This document shows positions 1 to 5,058 of a DNA stretch of 6,321 nt, piece by piece (position 1 is the stretch's first letter; each line of letters begins with the position of its first letter). The stretch lies in NCBI GenBank assembly GCA_000437755.1, contig FR900143.1, positions 54,379 through 60,699 of the forward strand, written 5' to 3'. Origin of the DNA: Roseburia sp. CAG:303 (GTDB lineage: Bacteria > Bacillota > Clostridia > Lachnospirales > Lachnospiraceae). The notes under the pieces were generated by a model. That model did not search any database. It had not been told where the DNA came from and was given only the letters and a program-made list of their open reading frames with translations. Position numbers and translations under genes: made by a program.

Positions 1-1996
1 CATAAGTGGATGCCGCCATACCTTTCTTTAATGGTGAGGCTGCTGTTGCATGTGTATCATAACAATAAAGAACTGCTGCTGTTGCCCTGTAACTTGCCTC
101 CAGATAATCAATATCTTTTAACAGACGATATACTTTATATGCCGAAGCAGCCGTAACACCTCCCCAGAGTGAATGTATCATATAGGTAAGTGCTTCCCAC
201 CATCTGTCCGGATTCTGTGCCCGGAAATCATTGGAATATCCGATATTTGCAAGTAATAATTTTCCATATCTTTCTGCCGCCTCAGTTCTTCCACACTCTG
301 CCAATGCTCCCGCGGTTGGTCCAAATCCGGCATTATCATAAAAATGTTCTGTAATTGCTGCTTTATAATGAACAGCTTCCTTCTCCACACGGTCTATGAC
401 TGTCTGCCAAAGGTCATTAATTCTTTCATATTCATCCGTAAGACCTTTCTCCTTTAATTTCTTTAACAGGTCATTAAAATATAGAAAATATACTCCGAGC
501 ATCTGGGATTCTTCTTTCCCGCGTTCCTCCTCATGCAGCTGTGGGTTTACTCTCAGTTCAAACACTTCAGCCGCCCACCTTAGATAAGTATCAGCCGGAT
601 TTAATGCAAGTACAGAATCCTCAAATTCTGATAACAGATAGAACAAATGTGCAATATATTCAAAGTCCATACAGCGATAAAAATCGCCATACAGTTTTTC
701 CGGTTTCCGGAAATCGCCCTGATAAAACCATTTTGGACGGACATAATTCACTGCACACTTTTCTACTTTTTGAACCTGTGTGACATCCAGTGTACCAAGC
801 AGATTTTTCTTAAGTACCAGATTTGCTTTTCCGAGTGATTCTCCCTGATTGGAAACCGGTGCAAATGCACATGCCGGATTTCCATCTTCTCCAGTATACA
901 ACTCATTACAGATATATTGGACACGTTCCTCAATCACTTTATCCAGACGATCCATGACATTTAAAACAGTAAAATCTTCTGTACCATTTGTAAATGTAAA
1001 TACTATCTTATGTTCTCCCATATGCTGTGGCCGGAATGAAAAACCATAAGAACCATTTGTTTCTTCATTAACGGTTACTTCACCATTTACCACCTTATTA
1101 TCTGACTGATATTCCGCCCTGACTTTTAAAAGTTTTAAACCATCCGGTAATTTAATTCTGCCTCTTACTGTTTCCCCGATAATATTTAATGGGGTATATT
1201 CTATGAATGGATGCCTTAATAACAATCCATTTTCATAAAATTCATCTTTTGTCTTATTTGTATTGATGACATATTCCCACGTTTTTATTTCGTTTGCTCC
1301 AAGTGCAAATCCATTTTTTTCGTAAATCCAGTCATGATTCTGAAAATTTTTTTCATAACCTCCTGAAAGATATAATTTATGAAAAAGCATACCATCCAGT
1401 GACGGCGATACATTTTCAAAAAACAAATTCCGGTATGCACAATAGGTGCCTATGGATTTTGTTTCTCCCACTGTCTGGTACATACCAAGGCTTTCACTGG
1501 TTCCATCTCTTCTGGCAATACTTAACTTTGTATAATTCTTTGATACGGATGTAAACACAGCCGCTGAATTATGAATATTCTTTTCTACATTTTTATCGCG
1601 AAACATTACATATGCAAATGAAATCCAGATACCAAACTCATCAATACTGATTTCCTCATTCGTATTATTTGTTACTCGCACTTCCCAACACAATCCATCT
1701 TTTCTTTTTTGCAAATCATAAATGAACTCAACCGATAATTTTTCAAAATTATATTTTATATCTGCTTTTGCGTCTCCTTTCTTTATTTGCGGAATTGTCT
1801 CATTACTGCTTATTTTCGTTCCATCAGCAATGATATCGAACTCTCCGAATAATTTATCCTGTTCCTTATAACCTGCCTCTTTTAAATATCCCTCATCCAT
1901 GACCCAGTTCATTTTGTATGCATCATCCTTTATCACAAGCTCTGATACATATCCACGATTACTGATTTTCATTTTTAGTTTTTCATTTTCTATCAT
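1..1996 (-). CDS. Large cytoplasmic six-hairpin glycosidase-like protein (DUF5695-like), C-terminus off the left edge
   Basis: The visible part is 665 codons, read without a stop from an ATG at 1996 and cut by the window edge. The start is supported by AAAGGAGG ending 10 bases upstream. There is no signal peptide or membrane segment, so a cytoplasmic protein is inferred. Residues 1-260 are beta-rich, opening with KISNRGYVSELVIKDD, like the N-terminal sandwich of mutarotase-fold or glycosidase-associated domains. Residues about 265-347 look like an Ig-like linker domain (GRIKLPDGLKLLKVRAEY). From about 350 the protein is helical with aromatic and acidic motifs such as FYDNAGFGPTAG (552-563), NPDRWWEALTYMIHSLWGG (595-613) and DTHATAASPLKKG, typical of an (alpha/alpha)6 toroid. 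I recall this architecture from DUF5695-type proteins, whose substrate is not firmly known; a glycan hydrolase or lyase role is inference. GH105-like or glucoamylase-like enzymes are alternatives. The gene has its own promoter and lies beyond the terminator of the exporter gene. Confidence 0.6.
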   Translation of the reverse strand, partial: MIENEKLKMKISNRGYVSELVIKDDAYKMNWVMDEGYLKEAGYKEQDKLFGEFDIIADGTKISSNETIPQIKKGDAKADIKYNFEKLSVEFIYDLQKRKDGLCWEVRVTNNTNEEISIDEFGIWISFAYVMFRDKNVEKNIHNSAAVFTSVSKNYTKLSIARRDGTSESLGMYQTVGETKSIGTYCAYRNLFFENVSPSLDGMLFHKLYLSGGYEKNFQNHDWIYEKNGFALGANEIKTWEYVINTNKTKDEFYENGLLLRHPFIEYTPLNIIGETVRGRIKLPDGLKLLKVRAEYQSDNKVVNGEVTVNEETNGSYGFSFRPQHMGEHKIVFTFTNGTEDFTVLNVMDRLDKVIEERVQYICNELYTGEDGNPACAFAPVSNQGESLGKANLVLKKNLLGTLDVTQVQKVEKCAVNYVRPKWFYQGDFRKPEKLYGDFYRCMDFEYIAHLFYLLSEFEDSVLALNPADTYLRWAAEVFELRVNPQLHEEERGKEESQMLGVYFLYFNDLLKKLKEKGLTDEYERINDLWQTVIDRVEKEAVHYKAAITEHFYDNAGFGPTAGALAECGRTEAAERYGKLLLANIGYSNDFRAQNPDRWWEALTYMIHSLWGGVTAASAYKVYRLLKDIDYLEASYRATAAVLYCYDTHATAASPLKKGMAASTY

Positions 1997-2030
1997 CTAT
2001 GCCTTACCTCCTTTTACCTAATCTTAACAC

Positions 2031-2073
2031 ATCGCAATCAAAACAACTATATACTATCGCAATTAAAACTTAA
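2031..2073 (-). promoter_or_regulatory. Putative promoter with two direct-repeat operator half-sites, for the DUF5695-like gene
   Basis: On the minus strand a TATAGT -10-like box (2046-2051) follows a weak TTAAGT -35-like box (2068-2073) with a 16-base spacer. This would give a leader of about 45 bases. Two nearly identical 14-base direct repeats, read as GTTTTAATTGCGAT (2056-2069) and GTTTTGATTGCGAT (2031-2044), sit 25 bases apart. One lies between the -35 and -10 boxes and the other around the expected start of transcription. The repeats are directly visible; their use as binding sites for a repressor or an AraC-type regulator is inference, and the promoter boxes are weak. Confidence 0.35.
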
Positions 2074-2253
2074 CAGATTTCACACTAAAAATCCGGGGCG
2101 ATATTTTTTTCTATGCATTACTAACAAAAGGAGAATACCTTTTTTGTGCAACTTTTCTTATGAATTTTTATAAATATAATTTAAAAGAATTCACACACAT
2201 ATTATTTTTATTTTCTTCTCAGGATTTTTCATAAATTTAACACTCTGAAAGAG
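2074..2253. other. AT-rich intergenic spacer
   Basis: About 180 bases with no supportable gene on either strand. It has many A and T runs and a small AAAAGG/CCTTTT inverted repeat (2126-2143) that is too weak to call a terminator. It separates the upstream terminator from the promoter of the left-hand gene. Confidence 0.5.
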
Positions 2254-2286
2254 AAAAAAAGACTCAATCTAAATTGAGTCTTTTTT
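2254..2286 (-). terminator. Rho-independent terminator, probably bidirectional
   Basis: GACTCAAT (2261-2268) and ATTGAGTC (2273-2280) form a perfect 8-bp stem around a 4-base loop. It is flanked by an A run on the left (2254-2260) and a T run on the right (2281-2286), so U-tracts exist in both directions and the stem can extend into A-U pairs. On the minus strand it begins within a few bases of the exporter stop codon (2288-2290), making it that gene's terminator. Confidence 0.9.
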
Positions 2287-2287
2287 C

Positions 2288-2872
2288 CTATTTCAACATA
2301 CCATATATACATTCTACCAGGGTCAGGGCAAGTACTACATTCACAATCCGGTAATGCTTCAAATAAAATTTTTGAATCAGCATTCCCGTACCAATCCATG
2401 TAGTCGTTGCAATTGTTCCAATTGTTGCTATGACTATTTCAAAAAACAAAAGTACCGGAAATGTTGTTGTAAATTTCACAATATATCCGGTCAGTACCGT
2501 AATCCCAAACATATAAATTTTTATATTCACGAATTGAAGCAGAAAACCTTTCCAGAAAGATGCCGATTTCCCGGTATCTTCTGCATCCGGAGTACTGACT
2601 GCTATATGTATTGCGAGCCATAAAATATAGGCAGCTCCAATATATTTCATATAACCCATTACATTGGGCAGAAATGCATTTACACCATATACAAAAACAG
2701 CACATAATATCTGAACCACATAGTATCCCGTAAAAATTCCGAAAAATAATGGTTTTCCTTTTTTGTATCCATAATTTGTCACTGTATTCAGGGCCAGTAT
2801 ATTTCCCGGTCCTGGTGTAAAAGCATTTACGATGCAATAAATAAAAAAATTACCAAGTACATAAAATGACAT
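2288..2872 (-). CDS. LysE/RhtB-family amino-acid exporter
   Basis: This 194-residue integral membrane protein has the normal length of the LysE/RhtB family (usually about 190-210). The family signature TPGPGN lies at residues 19-24, just after the first hydrophobic helix. It is followed by the conserved glycine-rich NYGYKKGKPLFFGIFTGY stretch around residues 32-49. About five to six hydrophobic segments follow, ending with a helix near VLALTLVECIYGMLK. Family members export amino acids such as lysine, arginine, homoserine, threonine or cysteine compounds; the substrate cannot be read from sequence. The start at 2872 is set by AAAGGTGG (2880-2887), 7 bases away. The gene lies 88 bases downstream of, and in the same direction as, a LysR-type regulator that is its likely controller. 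A terminator follows immediately. Confidence 0.92.
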   Translation of the reverse strand: MSFYVLGNFFIYCIVNAFTPGPGNILALNTVTNYGYKKGKPLFFGIFTGYYVVQILCAVFVYGVNAFLPNVMGYMKYIGAAYILWLAIHIAVSTPDAEDTGKSASFWKGFLLQFVNIKIYMFGITVLTGYIVKFTTTFPVLLFFEIVIATIGTIATTTWIGTGMLIQKFYLKHYRIVNVVLALTLVECIYGMLK

Positions 2873-2877
2873 AGTTC

Positions 2878-2920
2878 TACCACCTTTCTACCTGAAATTA
2901 TATCAGATGGGAAGGTGGTA
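2878..2920 (-). promoter_or_regulatory. Extended -10 promoter centred in a long dyad that overlaps the exporter's ribosome binding site
   Basis: On the minus strand TGATATAAT (2897-2905) is a perfect TG-N-TATAAT extended -10 box; no convincing -35 is present. Transcription would begin near 2890, leaving a leader of about 18 bases. The -10 box lies exactly in the centre of an inverted repeat: TACCACCTT and its complement form 9-bp outer arms (2878-2886 and 2912-2920), and the inner pairs 2892-2895 with 2903-2906 continue the symmetry around a 7-base loop. The left arm contains most of the exporter Shine-Dalgarno sequence. The dyad could be an operator, or in longer RNA a hairpin masking the ribosome binding site. 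Confidence 0.6.
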
Positions 2921-2949
2921 TACATAACACTTATTTTATATGTTTATAT

Positions 2950-2964
2950 ATAGTTTTAAACTAT
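2950..2964. repeat. 15-base palindrome at the end of the regulator gene
   Basis: ATAGTTT-T-AAACTAT is a perfect 7-bp inverted repeat about one central base, overlapping the regulator's TAG stop (2961-2963). It lacks G/C pairs and a T-run, so it is unlikely to terminate transcription. Read-through from the regulator into the exporter therefore remains possible. Confidence 0.3.
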
Positions 2965-3869
2965 GGATTTCCAGGTGCATATTTCTTCAATTCTTCCAGA
3001 TATATTTTTCCAAGTTCACTAAGTTCCTGCTTCTCATGCAGGATATATCCAATCCTTATGCATCCATCTTCAGCCAGAGGAACTGAAACTATCTTATCCC
3101 CATTCAGATATTTGGGAAAAATACCACTGGATATTGTGTATGCATTCAATCCCAGCATAAAATTAACAATGGCTCCCCTGTCATTAATCCGTATTTCTTT
3201 ATCCGCAGGTAATGAACTGAATAATTCTTCTGCATAATAGACAGATTCATATTCATCCTGTACAAAATTCAGTCTCGGATATGATTCCAGCTCTTTCAGC
3301 GAAATCTTTTTCTGCTTTGCCAGTGGGTGATTTTTCTGTAAAAAAACATGTGGCTTTGCTTCAAACAGTTCTGTAAATACAATACGATATTCTTCCAGCA
3401 CTTTCCGGATAACCGTCTCGTTTTCATCTGACAGATAGATGATGCCCAAATCGCAGACTCTGTTTTTTACATTATCCAGAATCTGATGTGTTCCGGTCTC
3501 GCTGTAATAAAATTCATACCTCTCCTGCCCAAAACGTTTCACAAGCTCTACAAATGCATTTTCCGTAAATGTATAATGATGGGCAGAAACCCCAAACTTT
3601 ATTTTGGGAGGTAATTCCGTAATATACCTGTCCTCCAGCAGTTCCATCTGCTGAATTACCTGCCTGGCATATCCAAGAAATTCCATTCCTTCCTTTGTCA
3701 GGGTGATTCCGGTTCTGCTCCTGCTAAAAATGCTTATTCCCGCTTCTTTTTCTATTTCCCTGATGGCATTGGAAAGACTGGGCTGTGATATAAAAAGCTT
3801 CTTTGCTGCTTCTGTAATAGAGCCTGCCTCCGACACCATCAGAACATATTTTAATTGCTGAATTGTCAT
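2961..3869 (-). CDS. LysR-type transcriptional regulator
   Basis: At 302 residues it has the standard length of the LysR family. The N-terminal winged helix-turn-helix spans about residues 1-60, with the signature GSITEAAKKLFISQPSLSNA (16-35) and the typical downstream IEKEAGISIFSRSRTGITLT. A linker helix follows (about 62-87). The effector-binding domain starts near KIKFGVSAHHY (89-99) and runs to about residue 295, with family-like segments such as CDLGIIYLS (139-147) and HPLAKQKKISLKELES. It probably binds a small molecule, perhaps an amino acid exported by the downstream LysE-family protein; that pairing is inferred from adjacency. The start at 3869 is supported by GAGGA 9 bases upstream. 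It overlaps the stop of a 41-residue ORF as ATGA, which suggests translational coupling. Unlike many LysR genes it is in tandem with, not divergent from, its presumed target. Confidence 0.95.
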   Translation of the reverse strand: MTIQQLKYVLMVSEAGSITEAAKKLFISQPSLSNAIREIEKEAGISIFSRSRTGITLTKEGMEFLGYARQVIQQMELLEDRYITELPPKIKFGVSAHHYTFTENAFVELVKRFGQERYEFYYSETGTHQILDNVKNRVCDLGIIYLSDENETVIRKVLEEYRIVFTELFEAKPHVFLQKNHPLAKQKKISLKELESYPRLNFVQDEYESVYYAEELFSSLPADKEIRINDRGAIVNFMLGLNAYTISSGIFPKYLNGDKIVSVPLAEDGCIRIGYILHEKQELSELGKIYLEELKKYAPGNP

Positions 3870-3991
3870 ATATTAAATTCCTCATCCGTATTTATGCAGA
3901 ATGCCGCAATATTTCCTGTTATCATAGGCAAAACAATTCCACTTGCTGTAAACATAGCAGACAATGTTAATTTTTTTATTTGTTTTTCCAT
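3866..3991 (-). CDS. 41-residue ORF resembling a truncated ECF-transporter S component, coupled to the LysR gene
   Basis: An ATG at 3991 preceded by AGAAGGAG (spacing about 7 bases) opens a 41-codon ORF. Its TGA stop overlaps the regulator start in an ATGA arrangement. The opening KKLTLSAMFTASGIVLPMI, followed by TGN, reads like the first helix of the predicted S component (membrane substrate-binding subunit) of energy-coupling-factor vitamin transporters, which are normally about 160-200 residues. After residue 28 the sequence (AAFCINTDEEFNI) is unlike the family and the gene ends. The likely history is deletion of the rest of the gene, leaving its start region fused to the LysR promoter side. 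It may survive as a translated leader or a single-helix membrane micropeptide. The family resemblance is from memory and covers only about 25 residues. Confidence 0.5.
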   Translation of the reverse strand: MEKQIKKLTLSAMFTASGIVLPMITGNIAAFCINTDEEFNI

Positions 3992-4012
3992 CTTATTTTC
4001 TCCTTCTTTCAT

Positions 4013-4036
4013 AATATTGACTAATCAACAAATATT
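4013..4036. promoter_or_regulatory. Dyad-containing candidate control site upstream of the 41-residue ORF and LysR gene
   Basis: TTGACTAATCAA (4017-4028) is a TTGA-N4-TCAA dyad, enclosed between two AATATT blocks (4013-4018 and 4031-4036). It lies about 25-45 bases upstream of the 41-residue ORF. LysR-type proteins commonly bind interrupted dyads of T-N11-A type near their own promoters, so autoregulation is possible. A TATTAT box on the minus strand (4011-4016) could be a -10, but no -35 is evident. Weak evidence. Confidence 0.25.
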
Positions 4037-4084
4037 TTTATTACAACCGGCAATTCGGTGTGGATTCCCGCTGCCTGTACATTC

Positions 4085-4171
4085 GAACTGAAATGCATCA
4101 TGCTTATAATTAATTACAACATCTTTTCCCCACTCATGTCCCCGGTTATAATAATATGCTGCAAATTCCTT
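4085..4171 (-). pseudogene. Fossil fragment of a GH29-type alpha-L-fucosidase
   Basis: A 29-residue stretch, KEFAAYYYNRGHEWGKDV followed by VINYKHDAFQF, matches the conserved AAYYYNRA.EWGK.VVINYKHDAF block of bacterial GH29 alpha-L-fucosidases, as I recall it. In the family this block lies downstream of the catalytic nucleophile in a protein of roughly 430 or more residues. Here the frame stays open only to a TGA at 4025-4027. Neither the upstream residues (from about 4240) nor the downstream residues resemble fucosidase, and no start or catalytic region is present. It sits behind the terminator of the neighbouring operon, so it is probably silent. It is best read as the remnant of a deleted glycan-degradation gene, although a chance match cannot be wholly excluded. 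Confidence 0.65.
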
Positions 4172-4220
4172 TCCATGCCCCATGAAAAACCAGTGTTCTA
4201 TCCGGTGGGAGTCTGATAAC

Positions 4221-4248
4221 AGAATAAAAGGCGGGTGTCCCCGCCTTT
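4221..4248 (-). terminator. Rho-independent terminator of the surface-protein operon
   Basis: AAAGGCGGG (4227-4235) and CCCGCCTTT (4240-4248) form a perfect 9-bp GC-rich stem with a 4-base loop. On the minus strand it is followed by TTTATTCTGTT, a modest U-tract. It begins 13 bases after the stop of the 185-residue gene. Confidence 0.88.
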
Positions 4249-4261
4249 CTCATCTTTTCCT

Positions 4262-4819
4262 TTAGTCTGCCGGAATAAATGGAAGCTCTATCGTATCCGA
4301 ACTTTTCTTGTTGGAATCCGATTTATCTGATTCACTATCTTTCTGACTTTCCTGTTTTTTGTTGTTATCCGTTGTCTGATCTGACCTTGTACTGGAATCT
4401 TTGCCATTGTCATCATTGCTTTGATCACGGTCTGTATTCTCTGCCTGATCCTTCTGTCCTGCTGTATTCGCTTTAGAATCCGATGATTCCTGACTGTCCG
4501 AATGTGAAGGCTTTTTATCTGCCTGCACTTCGCTGTCTGCACCGGATGTATTCTTTGTGTCAGACGATTTCGGATCATCCTTTTCCACTGTGGACTCCGT
4601 CTGCTCCTTTGAATCAGATTTTCCATCCGTACCAATCGGCAGAACCGGAAGTTCCATGTCATTTTCCTTACTCTCTGTTGTCTGACCGGATACAGCCTGA
4701 ATACTATTCTTCTCCGAACCCGGATTACTTATTGCAGCTGCCACACCAATAGCAACTGCTGCAATGGCAATTCCGATTCCTGATACGATCATTATCTTTC
4801 TCTTATTCTTCGTTTTCAT
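4262..4819 (-). CDS. Membrane-anchored Ser/Asp/Lys-rich disordered surface protein, with a repeated ELPxxP motif
   Basis: The protein has 185 residues. A basic N-terminus (KTKNKRK) precedes one hydrophobic segment at about residues 9-30 (IMIVSGIGIAIAAVAIGVAA), without a clear signal-peptidase or lipobox site. This suggests an anchored protein with its tail outside the cell. Residues 45-176 are almost all S, D, K, N, Q, E and T. There is no Cys, Trp or Tyr, and the only Phe is at 181, so the tail should be intrinsically disordered, like a wall-spanning stalk. MELPVLP (55-61) and IELPFIP (177-183, at the extreme C-terminus) bracket the tail and are its only ordered-looking motifs. The start at 4819 overlaps the stop of the 51-residue gene by one base (TAATG), suggesting coupled translation. 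Function is unknown. Other frames across this repetitive sequence also stay open, but their proteins look like composition artefacts. Confidence 0.8.
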   Translation of the reverse strand: MKTKNKRKIMIVSGIGIAIAAVAIGVAAAISNPGSEKNSIQAVSGQTTESKENDMELPVLPIGTDGKSDSKEQTESTVEKDDPKSSDTKNTSGADSEVQADKKPSHSDSQESSDSKANTAGQKDQAENTDRDQSNDDNGKDSSTRSDQTTDNNKKQESQKDSESDKSDSNKKSSDTIELPFIPAD

Positions 4820-4974
4820 TAATTTCCTGAATTTGGTGCAAACAATGTTCCCTGATAATCACTTGTATCTGAAAACGGTACAAACGGTGTCTCCGGAACA
4901 CCACTTGTTGTAATAATGTCCCTCGTTTTAAACTCTACAATCTCCATCTCCGGTGTTTCGTATCTCTTTTTCAT
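4819..4974 (-). CDS. Small 51-residue protein of unknown function, coupled to the disordered surface protein
   Basis: An ATG at 4974, preceded by GAAAGGA about 10 bases upstream, opens a 51-codon ORF whose TAA overlaps the next gene's ATG (TAATG). The protein starts MKKRYETPEMEIVEFKTRDI and continues ITTSGVPETPFVPFSDTSD. The N-terminal pattern, K-K-.-Y-E-.-P-E-M-E-(hydrophobic)-.-.-F-.-.-.-D-I-I-T-T-S, is one I have seen repeatedly in tiny clostridial proteins of unknown function; this is recollection, not a database result. There is no hydrophobic segment or Cys, so it is not an obvious bacteriocin or signal-peptide-bearing protein. The leader-like conserved half followed by a variable Pro/Gly/Ser-rich tail resembles a precursor peptide, but no modification enzyme is in the window. 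The tail motif TPFVPF (29-34) is similar to the ELPxxP motifs of the downstream protein. Confidence 0.7.
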   Translation of the reverse strand: MKKRYETPEMEIVEFKTRDIITTSGVPETPFVPFSDTSDYQGTLFAPNSGN

Positions 4975-5058
4975 AATCTGATATTCCTTTCATTCTTTTT
5001 ATTAATTCTGTGTTAATGTCCATGTTCCTGTTGCCCGGTTACTTTGATAGTTCGCCTG

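Noticed and set aside
178..1554. Several 60-90-codon frames on both strands across the DUF5695-like gene
   Set aside because: All overlap one uninterrupted 665-codon frame with a strong ribosome binding site; none has its own support.
2126..2143. AAAAGG/CCTTTT inverted repeat followed by T's, as a terminator, and an AAAGGAG-like site for a tiny plus-strand ORF
   Set aside because: The stem is only 6 bp and mostly A-T, no gene ends nearby, and the ORF following it would be about ten codons with a TTG start.
2439..2837. A 132-codon minus-strand frame rich in Cys and Tyr over the exporter gene
   Set aside because: It is a shadow frame of the LysE-family gene, which has a clear family motif, length, ribosome binding site and terminator.
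3855..4091. A 78-codon plus-strand ORF
   Set aside because: It lies opposite the 41-residue ORF and the fucosidase fossil, has no convincing ribosome binding site, and its hydrophobic stretch mirrors the opposite strand.
4288..4662. A 124-codon minus-strand frame over the disordered-tail gene
   Set aside because: It is a shifted reading of the repetitive Ser/Asp/Lys codons, giving an Arg/Ile-rich protein with no ribosome binding site or recognisable pattern. The 185-residue frame has the TM segment, the coupled start and the terminator.
4934..5029. A minus-strand ORF beginning MDINTELIKRMKG, overlapping the 51-residue gene in another frame
   Set aside because: It has only a weak ribosome binding site, ends inside the small gene, and its reading is out of frame with a better-supported ORF.
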